Shown: positions 51,401 through 59,710, numbered from the stretch's first letter. The stretch is DNA of 64,000 nucleotides from an uncultured Prevotellaceae bacterium (GCA_902778255.1 CACYXD010000001.1:62001-126000); one strand, 5' to 3'. The notes: a model not told the origin generated them from the sequence alone. Numbers and translations are program-made.

Positions 51401-51866
51401 ATGCATCTTTTACTGTTATACCGATTGTTGTACCATTTTTCGATGCATTGTTATTATTAGAATAGTCGGCTGCCTTATAATCAAAAACAAAATAATAATT
51501 ACCTGGAGCTACAGCTGCTTTTGTTGTCGTCTTCAATTCTGAGTTTTTGTCCCCCCAACCTTGGCGATTGAAATAATAATACGTTCCATCAGTAGGAACA
51601 ATCTTACCACCATTTACAAATCCAGATGAAGAACCACTTGCTTCGCTCTCCACTTGATAGTTGCTCATCGACGGAACTTCCCAACCATACAATCCAGAAG
51701 AAAGAGTAGTCTTAACTGTAACATCAGTTGTTCCATCAGATGCCTTAAGAGTTTCAAAACTTGGATTCGTCAAATACGTGCTTGTCACATCTGTCTGTGC
51801 ACTAACAGAGATGCCTCCTGCTAATAGCAAGACAGCAGTAGTGAATAATAGTTTAATTTTTCTCAT
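48495..51866 (-). CDS. Large secreted multidomain protein with T9SS-like C-terminal tag
   Basis: 1123 residues. Signal peptide to SVSAQ. At least three galactose-binding-like beta-sandwich modules are visible: about 28-215, about 240-405 (LPNGKYKLTVQGFYRPGG ... WAVWDNFKLYL) and about 815-960 (LPAGIYKVTVQGYERRKD ... CYIWDNWAILNNFTL). An SbsA-like Ig domain lies near 500-600 (FTVTFPDAVSSDPGASAA). The end carries the tag YNLNGQRVNKAQKGLYIING. It is probably a surface adhesin or glycan-binding protein. The 5' half of the gene (above about 50600) is clearly more AT-rich than the 3' half, suggesting a mosaic origin. Confidence 0.8.
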   Translation of the reverse strand: MRKIKLLFTTAVLLLAGGISVSAQTDVTSTYLTNPSFETLKASDGTTDVTVKTTLSSGLYGWEVPSMSNYQVESEASGSSSGFVNGGKIVPTDGTYYYFNRQGWGDKNSELKTTTKAAVAPGNYYFVFDYKAADYSNNNNASKNGTTIGITVKDASSNTIATLPAAKIAYSITNGGSNPGSDAYMKNAPWSKKGVAFTVTSSSVLTFAVQQNMKNSGRSDIVYDNFKLYKIDGATDVDFTGYIANPGFEAENTNGWTGTNDGGDPAFSQGNKQQWNGSFSFSQPLAGLPNGKYKLTVQGFYRPGGNGAELNAQNALLFAGNATEPLQYVSSEAKAEIDEDHGFKTSYGTLGYVPNTQTDAKKAFEYGAYDDNQLSFYVTNHTITVGTKKDVKLSNDWAVWDNFKLYLQALAIENYAETYTAVTSVTADKWYVYDVPANGDYRFISNVANTITYTQTGTDIDEDVSTSETLVADTKKVVALTTGKLYFKVSTDATLTVEPDAYTYSLGDGTPSVANNGYTQSSSFTVTFPDAVSSDPGASAALIASAKATVNGSEIALAAVTNGFSINLGTLTPSTDYVIAIPANVYGYEGQSMNNAIEVTVHTPAVFDGEYCLYDATNKLFLGRGCAYGTEAAADKYGIPFNLVTDATGKSAIEFVDWTGVYLFSTNSGNAAGMYTDNASTGWKFVSVTGGFYLKDFNGEFYAKVDNGGYGYYVHTIAGTANATIWTLKTKAERDAIIASYPAENISNVIAAAGITTTPAEFLTYMSSNYNAVDATANIGTATFAGAVGDWTWSQIRGQEGQPAYGTNFVELWNATGSYSQTIGKTNLPAGIYKVTVQGYERRKDNSAATALYAAGYNNVSTYLSANGEQVRFTDWNEVDGKPTNTGDAVTAFNKGEATNVVYIYLDGNTDLTLTVKKPCYIWDNWAILNNFTLTRYELKSENITVSAAGFATYASDNDLDFSGVTGLTAYKATVSGTSINFSKVTTVPAGEGVLIKADAGNYSIPVTTGVAAWAADDNAFVRGTGAAVASNDGNVYNYVLSKHNEEVGFYPASGKTVGSDKAYISTTIDAARLTIAFDDETTGISSALMNSEKVNGVYNLNGQRVNKAQKGLYIINGKKVIK

Positions 51867-51970
51867 AATGCATTATAAATTAGTTAGTATAAAAATGAAT
51901 TATCTCGTTATATTTGGTTATTTGTCGTTAGTATTTTGGTCGTAATGATTTTTAGACTTTATTCCAAAGT

Positions 51971-51979
51971 GCAAAAATA
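51971..51979 (-). promoter_or_regulatory. -7 box of the large secreted protein gene
   Basis: TATTTTTGC on the minus strand, 105 bases before the ATG at 51866. The leader is long (about 100 nt) and AT-rich. Confidence 0.6.
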
Positions 51980-52109
51980 GGTAAAAAACTGGAAACAGCC
52001 AAATTTTTTGGTAATTTTCTCAATATTTGGGGTATAATTTGCAGCGGACCACACAGGCTTGGGGGAAAACAATTAGAAACAATGAGCAATAATTACGTTC
52101 AACAATAAG

Positions 52110-52134
52110 CAACAATAATTATTTCTTATTGTTG
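52110..52134. terminator. AT-rich hairpin
   Basis: CAACAATAA pairs with TTATTGTTG around a 7-nt loop; an upstream copy CAACAATAAG (52100-52109) can pair with the same arm. It could end transcripts from the thioredoxin-like operon about 300 bases upstream. Confidence 0.4.
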
Positions 52135-52173
52135 GATTAAATTATTTCCTATTCTTGCGTATTGTTTTCTTTA

Positions 52174-52275
52174 TTAGCTGCGGAGGGCCTCAGCCTGCTT
52201 AGGAAGCCTCGCGTCAAGTGCCTTTTTGATGTTTTCAATGATCTTCTCGTCCATAGCCAAGACATCATTCTTCAT
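52174..52275 (-). CDS. Possible 33-residue small protein
   Basis: ATG to TAA frame: a short charged amphipathic peptide (MKNDVLAMDEKIIENIKKAL at the start, ending KQAEALRS). It has helix-like composition, but no promoter box or homology is evident. It lies immediately downstream of the 22-bp repeat array and could be a gene remnant. Confidence 0.25.
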   Translation of the reverse strand: MKNDVLAMDEKIIENIKKALDARLPKQAEALRS

Positions 52276-52283
52276 GCCTCTTT

Positions 52284-52415
52284 TTCCGTTTTAGGCTCCT
52301 TTGCGTTGCGTTTCAGCCTGTTTTAGGTTGCGTTTTGGCCTGTTTCACCTTGCGTTTTAGGCTGTTTCGCAATGTGTTTAAGGCTCCTTTACAACCTAAA
52401 ACAGGCTGTTTCGTA
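52284..52415. repeat. 22-bp tandem array, six units
   Basis: Six consecutive 22-bp units starting at 52284, 52306, 52328, 52350, 52372 and 52394, sharing the core TTTTAGGCTGTTTCG. The last two are more diverged. There are no spacers, unlike a CRISPR. It lies between the thioredoxin-like gene stop and the small frame at 52174. Confidence 0.8.
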
Positions 52416-52435
52416 AAAACTTATGATAGGGAAGT

Positions 52436-54499
52436 CTATTTCAGTTTCTCTGTAAGCCGTTGCATATCGTAGTCGAAGTTGTAGAAACCATGAGGCTGGA
52501 GATCGTCGCGCACGCGGCGGCAGTCGGGCGTGATGGCTTCGTAATGGGGAATGCCATTGAAGCGGAACAGTTCCTGCAAGCGGGTGAACTCGGCATCGGG
52601 AATGCAGATAGTTTCCTCGTTGGCCAGCCATTCAGCCACATATTTCTTGTAGGCATCGCTACCGCCTGAGATACGCTCGCCTGCAATGAATACCAGCTTC
52701 ACATCATCGCGCTTGGCAATCTCGGCACGCTTTGCCTTGCTGCTCTGAATGGCTGAACGACAAGGCCCGCAGCCCATGCCCCAGAAGTCGATGATGAGGA
52801 AGCGGCCTGGATACTTGGCCGAGAGGCTGCGAATAAGGTCGGCAGCAGGATTATTGTCAGGCAGGGGTGTAGAGAGCTCGGTCTGCGCCATCTTGGCGGC
52901 ATAGAACGCTTCGCCCTTCTGATGCACGTAGGAATGTGATAAAGCGCCAAGATACAGGGGCATCATATTGCTGAGCGACGAGATGCTGGCTACATCGATC
53001 TGGACCTCTCCCTCGGTTTGGGTGGTATCGGCCTGCAGTCGGGCACAGAATTCCTCGCTGCTGCGCCAGGAATTGAAATTGCTCAGCATGTTCTTGTAGG
53101 TACAGATCTGGGCCATGAGGTTATCGTCCTTTGAGCCCATCAGTTCGCGAAAGCCTGCCAGAGCGGCCTCCAGCATTTTCTTTTCACTATGCGCATCCAT
53201 CTCAACCTCGCCTTCCTCGTTGGTGCACACCGCATACATGCGCTTTCTAACGGGGTCGGCATACTGAATGCGGTTTACCGTGATGGGATAACTGCTGCTG
53301 GTGAGCATCAAGGGGTTATTGAAATCCACGCGATGCAGGGCCTTGTAGTTCTCTATCTTGCTGAGTTCCAGCCATTCAGCGCTATCGGTAATCTCCGCGT
53401 AATAAACGCCATCGCGCTGTTCGTATTTCTTCACATTATTTTCATGATATAGGGCGTAGTCCATGACGGCCTCGGCATAGCACACCTGCTGCTCGGCTAT
53501 GGCCAGCTGCATTTCCAGCGGCGTGAGTTGGTAGCGACGGGCCTCCAGCTGCAGGCGGTAGAGCATATTCTGCCAAGTGCGTTCGGCCACCTGGCTCATC
53601 TCGCTGAACTTGCCCTGGAAACGAGCCAGGGGATGTACCAAATCCCACGATTTCAGATGGCCCTTCAGCAAGCGCTCCACCTCCTTGCTGCTACCATTGT
53701 TGTAATAGCACTCATACTGGCCGTAGGCATTTTTCTTCACGGTGATGTCGATGGTTTCGCCAGGACGGGCGAAGAAAGGCAGTTGGCCGAAGCCAACCTT
53801 CGAATCGTTGGTGTGGAACGTGTGGCGGATGGGATAGCTGGCCTGGAACTTCTTGCAGAACGAGCCATCGGCAGCTATATCGAGCACCAGGGTGGCAGCG
53901 TCATTCTCAAACACATCCTCGTAGTAGCACTCCATCGTAGTGAAGCCAAACTGCTCGGCATTGTAGCCTTCGATGCGGCCTTTTATCGTGATAGTATCGG
54001 TAGTGAACCAATCGGCAGGCACGCTATAGGGATAGGCCTTCTGCAACTCTTGCAGCGTGGGAGCCTTGATCTTGGCTTTCTTGTCGTGAATGCCCAGCAG
54101 CATGAAGGCTCGTGAGCCGTCGCCCTCGATGAAGTCGAAAATCTGCACTTTCTTGGGCAAGGGCTCGAAGTGCATGGTGAACTGGGTGATGCCGCTCTCA
54201 GGCGAAGTGACCCATGTGTTGAGCTTCAGTCCTTCGCACGAGCGCAAAGCATAGCGCTGGGCGTTCTCGTCCATCAGGTAGCTGGCGCTGACAAACTGGA
54301 AGGTATATCCCCTCGGACATTTCATGGTGAAGTGTACGGTAGTAGCCGTATCGGTAAAGACTACTTCGCGGGCGATGAGATCGCCAGATACGTTGACACA
54401 CGACATGGCCTCGGGGGCCTTGATGGTCTTGAATACTTTGGCCTGACCTGTCAATGTGACGAGGGCAAGCATCGCGGTGATAATGGTTTTAAGTTTCAT
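52436..54499 (-). CDS. Exported thioredoxin-fold (TlpA-like) protein
   Basis: 687 residues. Signal peptide to TGQAK. The C-terminal 130 residues are a thioredoxin/TlpA domain: LIIDFWGMGCGPCRSAIQ gives the CxxC active site near residue 578. The N-terminal 500 residues have beta-strand then helical regions like the DUF4369/AhpC-TSA proteins of Bacteroidetes. It probably acts in periplasmic thiol exchange or cytochrome maturation. It follows its longer paralogue after 21 bases, so they are one operon. Confidence 0.8.
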   Translation of the reverse strand: MKLKTIITAMLALVTLTGQAKVFKTIKAPEAMSCVNVSGDLIAREVVFTDTATTVHFTMKCPRGYTFQFVSASYLMDENAQRYALRSCEGLKLNTWVTSPESGITQFTMHFEPLPKKVQIFDFIEGDGSRAFMLLGIHDKKAKIKAPTLQELQKAYPYSVPADWFTTDTITIKGRIEGYNAEQFGFTTMECYYEDVFENDAATLVLDIAADGSFCKKFQASYPIRHTFHTNDSKVGFGQLPFFARPGETIDITVKKNAYGQYECYYNNGSSKEVERLLKGHLKSWDLVHPLARFQGKFSEMSQVAERTWQNMLYRLQLEARRYQLTPLEMQLAIAEQQVCYAEAVMDYALYHENNVKKYEQRDGVYYAEITDSAEWLELSKIENYKALHRVDFNNPLMLTSSSYPITVNRIQYADPVRKRMYAVCTNEEGEVEMDAHSEKKMLEAALAGFRELMGSKDDNLMAQICTYKNMLSNFNSWRSSEEFCARLQADTTQTEGEVQIDVASISSLSNMMPLYLGALSHSYVHQKGEAFYAAKMAQTELSTPLPDNNPAADLIRSLSAKYPGRFLIIDFWGMGCGPCRSAIQSSKAKRAEIAKRDDVKLVFIAGERISGGSDAYKKYVAEWLANEETICIPDAEFTRLQELFRFNGIPHYEAITPDCRRVRDDLQPHGFYNFDYDMQRLTEKLK

Positions 54500-54520
54500 G
54501 ATTGATAGTGGTTGAGTCTG

Positions 54521-56908
54521 TTACTTCATTTGCTCCAGCAGTCGGGCAAGACCTTCATAGTCGCGGGCATCAATCTCGAGGTCGAGTAGGTCGCCGTCGC
54601 GATTGAAGAGTTTATAGGTGGGGAAGGAATTGACATCAAGGTGGCGCTCAATGGCAGATTGCTGCTCGGCAGGCAGGTTGTAGTGGGCCACGTTGGGGCC
54701 GCTGACGTTGTACTCCTTGATGACGTTCTCCCACGATTCCTTTGGACTGCTATTGGCCAGGTAGAGATACTGGATATCGTAGTCCTTCAAGCGGGCGTAC
54801 TCCTCAGTAGAGTGGCTGAGGGCATCCTTACACGGTCCGCACCAAGTTCCCCAGATGTCTAAGAGCACGAACTTGCCTTTGTAGGGTTCTACAAGTTTCT
54901 TCAGCAGCGCCTCGCCCTCGCTAAGACCGGCAAGGTTATCCGACGATTTCAGCACCAACTTGTCGAACTCGCGGTTCTCGATGGCGAGATAGTGGTCGTT
55001 CAACTTTTTCACCATCGCAAAGCAAACGGGATCGTTGATCATGGCCTTCAGCGTATCCAACACGTTGGGCAGCAGCGAAGTACGCTCATGGTCAATATGA
55101 CTGAATGCCTGCTGGCCAAGATAGAGGTCCTTGATGAACGGGTCGGCATGGAGTGAGTCGAGCGTCAAGCCGTGTTGTTTCAAGGTGTTGATGACCATTC
55201 CGCCGTTCATGATCTTGGAGGCTTTCGGGGTGCTGATGATTTTATCCACCTCCTTGATCAAATCGGCATTCAGCGAATCGATTTCTTGGGATTTACGAAT
55301 CCTCGCCTCGATGGTAGGTTCTGCTTCGACGAGAGCGGTTGCCTCGTCTATCCATTTAGCCCAACGTGTGAGCAATGCCAGTTCTTCATCGTTGGAAGCA
55401 AAATCCTTGTAGTTGTCACAAATACTGTATGAGAACACGGCATTACGTGCCCGTGAGGCATCGTCGATGTAGTCTCTCAGGAAGTTGCCGAGATCACGGT
55501 GCAGCGTATAGGGCTTCTCCATCTTTGTCCAGAAGGTATCGTAGGCATAGCGGCGGGCATGGTCAGAGAGTTGCATACCTTTGGTGCGGAAACGGGCCTG
55601 CCCAAAGGCACGGGCCTGCTGCGCCAGCGTGTTGCCTTTACTATAACGGTTGAAGCGGGTGGAGAGTGTGGGATGCTGCTCACACAGCGCGTCGATGTTG
55701 GCGTATTGTGCCTTGATGAGGCTATCGACAGAAGCTATATAGGGCTCAAAGATTTCTGCGTCGCCTTTGCCGGCACTCCCCGCCCCGTCATACAAATCGA
55801 TGGTTTTCCAGTTGAGCGGATACTTGAAGAGCTCGTTCTGCAGGCGGCAGTCGTCACCCATGAAGAATCGGCGCCCCTCCTTGAAGTCGTAAAGCAAGAA
55901 GTAGGTCTTGCCAGGCTCGAACAGGTTGCGGACGAAGCAACGGCGCCAGTCCATAAAGAACTCCGTACTGTTCACAACGGGAATCTTTACGGTGAAGCGT
56001 CCCTGTTCGTCCAAATCGGCATAAACAGACTTCTGCTCGTCCGTATAGAGGTCCTGATAGCCGAACTGGAAGTTCTTCAGCTGCTTGTAGCGCTCAGGCA
56101 TATCCTTGATCCAGCCCACAACGGTAACGGTATCCTCTTTGTAGCCAGTATCCACAAAGCCCATGCGCGTGTCTTTCGTGGGATAATCGGGCAGGAAACG
56201 ACTGGTAATCATCGAATAGACCTTCTTTTCGCTACCAATCTGTATCAAGCGCTGGCCTTTCTTGTTCTTGCCGATGGCAACCTTCAACTCATCGTTGCCA
56301 TTGGTCATAACGATGGTGGCCTCACCTGTCTTTGGGTTCACGTCGCGCTGTTTGTAGTTCCAGAACTTGCAATCGTAGATGACGCAATCCTCAAAGAAAG
56401 CTATCTTCCAATCGCCCTTATCATCGCGCCAGTAGGAAGGGAAGAGTTGCTTCCAGCGCTCTTCTGCAGGCTTGATACCCTTAATCTGAAAAGCACCTTG
56501 TCCATCGCCCTCGATAAAGTCGAATATCTTGGTGCCCTTAGGCAGTGGCGGGAAGTGGAAAGCCAAATCTCGTTTGCCGTCCTTGTTTGTCTGAAGGTGC
56601 TTGTTAAGTTCTATGCCGTCGGCAGACGTGATGGTATAGCGCTGCTCACCAACTTTCAAATAGGTATCTCCGGCAAACTGGAACCAGAAGTCGGGATAGT
56701 CCGACCGCTGTTGTGCAGTAATATATACCACGGTCTCGTTGTTCTTCAGCTCGACTTTCGTCACGTCGAGAGCCAGATTGAAGAATCCATCACCGTTACT
56801 GGTTCCATACTCGATGGTGGGCTGTTCCCACACAATTTGTTTCTCTTTTGCTTGTCCTCCCATTACGATGAGGGCAAACAGAATGGTGGTTAAGGTTTTC
56901 TTAATCAT
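54521..56908 (-). CDS. Exported thioredoxin-fold (TlpA-like) protein, long paralogue
   Basis: 795 residues. Signal peptide to MGGQAK. The C-terminal domain has LLDIWGTWCGPCKDALSHS (WCGPC near residue 690) and the cis-Pro-type segment DVNSFPTYKLFNRDG. The N-terminal domain shares FDFIEGDG...AFQIKGI with the next gene (FDFIEGDGSRAFMLLGI), showing that the two are duplicates that have diverged. It probably acts as a periplasmic disulfide reductase. It is the first gene of a two-gene operon. Confidence 0.8.
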   Translation of the reverse strand: MIKKTLTTILFALIVMGGQAKEKQIVWEQPTIEYGTSNGDGFFNLALDVTKVELKNNETVVYITAQQRSDYPDFWFQFAGDTYLKVGEQRYTITSADGIELNKHLQTNKDGKRDLAFHFPPLPKGTKIFDFIEGDGQGAFQIKGIKPAEERWKQLFPSYWRDDKGDWKIAFFEDCVIYDCKFWNYKQRDVNPKTGEATIVMTNGNDELKVAIGKNKKGQRLIQIGSEKKVYSMITSRFLPDYPTKDTRMGFVDTGYKEDTVTVVGWIKDMPERYKQLKNFQFGYQDLYTDEQKSVYADLDEQGRFTVKIPVVNSTEFFMDWRRCFVRNLFEPGKTYFLLYDFKEGRRFFMGDDCRLQNELFKYPLNWKTIDLYDGAGSAGKGDAEIFEPYIASVDSLIKAQYANIDALCEQHPTLSTRFNRYSKGNTLAQQARAFGQARFRTKGMQLSDHARRYAYDTFWTKMEKPYTLHRDLGNFLRDYIDDASRARNAVFSYSICDNYKDFASNDEELALLTRWAKWIDEATALVEAEPTIEARIRKSQEIDSLNADLIKEVDKIISTPKASKIMNGGMVINTLKQHGLTLDSLHADPFIKDLYLGQQAFSHIDHERTSLLPNVLDTLKAMINDPVCFAMVKKLNDHYLAIENREFDKLVLKSSDNLAGLSEGEALLKKLVEPYKGKFVLLDIWGTWCGPCKDALSHSTEEYARLKDYDIQYLYLANSSPKESWENVIKEYNVSGPNVAHYNLPAEQQSAIERHLDVNSFPTYKLFNRDGDLLDLEIDARDYEGLARLLEQMK

Positions 56909-56961
56909 TGGTTGTGTTCTTATTTGTCGTTACCTTTTTATATTATATACGCAGAAATGGC

Positions 56962-56970
56962 GCAAATATA
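56962..56970 (-). promoter_or_regulatory. -7 box of the thioredoxin-like operon
   Basis: TATATTTGC on the minus strand, 54 bases before the ATG at 56908. Confidence 0.65.
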
Positions 56971-57103
56971 TCGTCGCATGAAGTTAAAGTTTCTAAATTC
57001 TTCATAGTATCGTTATCCGCAAAAAAGACTTAATCTTGATTTATTTTTTATATCTGTAAGTTTTTCTAAGGGTATGGACAGCTCGGTTGGTTGAAATAAT
57101 TGG

Positions 57104-57112
57104 TACATTTGC
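57104..57112 (+). promoter_or_regulatory. -7 box of the 57138 gene
   Basis: TACATTTGC, 26 bases before the ATG at 57138. It shows that the TTG start at 57087 cannot be used. Confidence 0.65.
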
Positions 57113-57137
57113 AACCGATAACCAATATACCGAAATC

Positions 57138-57644
57138 ATGTCTCGACTCTTCTTTTGTATGCTCTTTGCACTTTGCTGCATGGGAATGACTGCTCAACGC
57201 CGGCTCGTAGTGGCCGACTGGGAGTTGCTGATTCCTGTGGCTGGTGTCAACGTGCAGGGAAAGCACGGCGTGCAGACTACCGATTCCCTCGGACAGGTCT
57301 TTGTTGCGGATGACGAGAAGACGCTCACCTTCTCGCATGTCAACTACGAGGGGCGTATCGTAAACCTGAATGAGGAGGGCGACACTATCTTTATGCTTTC
57401 AAAGCTGCTCAACCTTCAGGAGGTCATTGTCCTGGGAAAGGGTAAACAGCCTGATTATAGAGACCTAAACAAGGGTTTCCAACTTGATAAGACAGAGGCG
57501 CAGCTGGTAGGGATAGATCCCAGTACAGCCGCCCATTTTGACCTCGGCAGCGTCATCTCTGCCCTGATTCCTAAGAAATGGCGCCCTGGCTATAAGAAGG
57601 AGCAACGGAAGAAGCGCCTAAAGGAAATCTTGGATAACTATTAA
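57138..57644 (+). CDS. Exported carboxypeptidase-regulatory-like domain protein
   Basis: 168 residues from ATG 57138. Signal peptide (MSRLFFCMLFALCCMGMTAQ). The mature part begins with a small beta-sandwich (VPVAGVNVQGKHGVQTTDSLGQVFVADDEKTLTFSHVNYEGR, read in short pieces) like the CarboxypepD_reg plug-associated domain, ends in a lysine/arginine-rich helix (KKEQRKKRLKEILDNY) and has no barrel. It could be an orphan accessory domain of a receptor. No named family beyond this was recognised. Confidence 0.65.
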   Translation: MSRLFFCMLFALCCMGMTAQRRLVVADWELLIPVAGVNVQGKHGVQTTDSLGQVFVADDEKTLTFSHVNYEGRIVNLNEEGDTIFMLSKLLNLQEVIVLGKGKQPDYRDLNKGFQLDKTEAQLVGIDPSTAAHFDLGSVISALIPKKWRPGYKKEQRKKRLKEILDNY

Positions 57645-57786
57645 AATCGCTTGATTCATTCAAATTGTTTCCCAGAATCATAGGACTGGTCTTAAATTCC
57701 TAAAGAGGGACAGAAAGTGATTTAGTAATATTCTGTTTTTCATAGAATTTCCTCCATAATTGCTTGGCAGTTTTGGTTTTTATTTG

Positions 57787-57795
57787 TATCTTTGC
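57787..57795 (+). promoter_or_regulatory. -7 box of the TPR gene at 57848
   Basis: TATCTTTGC, 53 bases before the ATG at 57848. Confidence 0.7.
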
Positions 57796-57847
57796 CACAT
57801 ATATCTAATTAGTAGTTATTACTAACCCCCAAAACTAAAAAATACAA

Positions 57848-59671
57848 ATGAAGAAGATCTGTTTATTAGCAATCATGGTGATTGTATGCGTAAGCGTGTC
57901 GGCTGAGAAGAAGCAAAGTGAGAAATACATTGAAAAGCGTACGGCTGCAATTCAAGAGATGGACTCAATTCTAAAATATGGCGATAAGAGTCCTTGGGAG
58001 TTAAGAGAACTTGCGGACAAGAAATGTAAAGAATTCAAGAAAGACCCCGTACTAATGCGTGCTATAGCATCTGCCTTTGCCACACGAGCAGGATTAATAG
58101 AAGATTCCAAAGCCCGTTATAGGGAAATCAAGCGAAAGTATCCAAAAGATTTCGAAAGTTATTCTGATTATGCTGCCACGCTATTTGACTATAGTATCAA
58201 AGTAAACCCGAATGGCAGTCTAACTCGTGATCCTGAGTATTTTGATTTGGCCAAGGCTCAAATGGATAGTGCCAAGGTCGTTTTCCGAAATAGTAAGGCA
58301 CCATATCTCTGGTGGCTGAACCGCTGTGTTCGATATGCCTACAATGATGCTATGGTAAAATCTTTTCAAGATGAAGTTGAAGCATACAGAAAGGCATTTC
58401 CTGATGAAAATGCTGACTATGAGGCAGCTAAGATTATGGGCGATTCTGAGATAGAAATGAACATGATTAACTTTGATAATGTTTATGATCCCGTAAGCGA
58501 AACCTCGGACAAATTACGTTTAGACGCAGAATACCACAGACGTATGTTAGCTCAAAAGTATTATGACAAAGTGGACATTAACCGTTTGCCGGCAGAAGAT
58601 TTGTCAAACATTTGCTATTACTACTATATAAGCACAGAATCGAAATACTTAGGACGTGATGACAGAGCACTACTTCACGAAAAAGGGTTAGATTGTGCTA
58701 AAGTAGGTATTGAATCTTTTCCTGACAAGTTAAACTTCAGCCGATTCCAATTATGGCATGCAGCAGAGCTCACAAAGACTTATGATCTCAGAGTTACTCA
58801 AGCAAAAAGAAATAGAGATAAGAAGCTTCAAGCAAAAGAAACAGCAAAGCGTGACATGATTGCCGAATTAGGATTATCTGGAGCTAATAAGTTGATGTCA
58901 AATACGGACACCTTACTACGCCAAGACTACTTTTTTGCAGGTATAGTAAATCAATATAGTGGAAAGTATGATGAAGCAGTAAAAAACTATAAAAAAGCTG
59001 TAGGACCATTGCATTTAATCAAAGCTAAACTTCCATACAAGGCTCCTTTCCATAATTGTGACTCAATCTCTATCTATCAGAACCTTGCTGACTGTTATAG
59101 CAATGCTAATCGTCATAATGATGCCATAACACAACTGAATGCTCTTTACAACCTAAGAAATCAACACGGAAAGAGTAAGGCACTCACAGATTTCATGGAT
59201 CTTGTTACAGAATACCGTGCTATTGGTAACGACACATTGAAAACACAAAAAGAACGATTTGAGGCCTTAGTTACCGCCGACTCACTTTATGCTTGCATAC
59301 AGGATTCTATTGATGCTGGTAGCGAGAATTTCATATTCACTAAAGGCTTCACAGGCTACTATACCTTCCAAAGAATGCAAATAAGAAATATGATGGGAAG
59401 GCTTAGTGACTATCAGGATCGTGAAATTTATCTACCTACCGAGATGGCTGCAGATATTGTTCGCAAAGTAGAACCTGTTGCTGAAAAATCCGATAGAGAG
59501 ACATCTATTTTAGGTATGGCCGCACTACTATTATGGAGAGATAAGTACAACAATAAAGACTATAAGGCTTGCCTAGAATACCAAGACCTTATAACAAAAT
59601 ATGATCCTGATGCTGCCGAGCTATATAAAAAGCCATTTGAACATGCAAAGAAGCAAGCAAGAAAACAATAA
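57848..59671 (+). CDS. Exported TPR-like protein
   Basis: 607 residues. Signal peptide to SVSAE. The rest is helical, with tetratricopeptide-like pieces: RAGLIEDSKARYREIKRKYPKDF near 90, QDYFFAGIVNQYSGKYDEAVKNYKKAVG near 360 and NLADCYSNANRHNDAITQLNALY near 420. A lysine-rich coiled region (AKRNRDKKLQAKETAKRD) sits near 320. It is probably a periplasmic scaffold. It is a single gene with a strong terminator 13 bases after its stop, in AT-richer DNA than most of the window. Confidence 0.7.
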   Translation: MKKICLLAIMVIVCVSVSAEKKQSEKYIEKRTAAIQEMDSILKYGDKSPWELRELADKKCKEFKKDPVLMRAIASAFATRAGLIEDSKARYREIKRKYPKDFESYSDYAATLFDYSIKVNPNGSLTRDPEYFDLAKAQMDSAKVVFRNSKAPYLWWLNRCVRYAYNDAMVKSFQDEVEAYRKAFPDENADYEAAKIMGDSEIEMNMINFDNVYDPVSETSDKLRLDAEYHRRMLAQKYYDKVDINRLPAEDLSNICYYYYISTESKYLGRDDRALLHEKGLDCAKVGIESFPDKLNFSRFQLWHAAELTKTYDLRVTQAKRNRDKKLQAKETAKRDMIAELGLSGANKLMSNTDTLLRQDYFFAGIVNQYSGKYDEAVKNYKKAVGPLHLIKAKLPYKAPFHNCDSISIYQNLADCYSNANRHNDAITQLNALYNLRNQHGKSKALTDFMDLVTEYRAIGNDTLKTQKERFEALVTADSLYACIQDSIDAGSENFIFTKGFTGYYTFQRMQIRNMMGRLSDYQDREIYLPTEMAADIVRKVEPVAEKSDRETSILGMAALLLWRDKYNNKDYKACLEYQDLITKYDPDAAELYKKPFEHAKKQARKQ

Positions 59672-59684
59672 TAATTCGAACTGC

Positions 59685-59710
59685 AAAACCGCAACAGCTG
59701 TTGCGGTTTT
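59685..59710 (+). terminator. Terminator of the TPR gene
   Basis: A perfect 26-nt palindrome with arms AAAACCGCAACAG and CTGTTGCGGTTTT, immediately after the stop at 59671. Confidence 0.85.

Larger units (their letters stand above)
51867..52435. other. 569-bp gene-poor interval
   Basis: It holds the promoter and leader of the large secreted protein (51867-51979), AT-rich DNA with a hairpin at 52110-52134, one possible 33-codon frame (52174-52275) and a six-unit 22-bp tandem array (52284-52415). Nothing else was recognised. Confidence 0.6.

Noticed and set aside
52284-52415. CRISPR array
   Set aside because: The 22-bp units are contiguous with no unique spacers and no cas genes nearby.
55499-56893. 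464-codon plus-strand frame
   Set aside because: Shadow of the thioredoxin-like gene; the opposite strand has a signal peptide and the CGPC motif.
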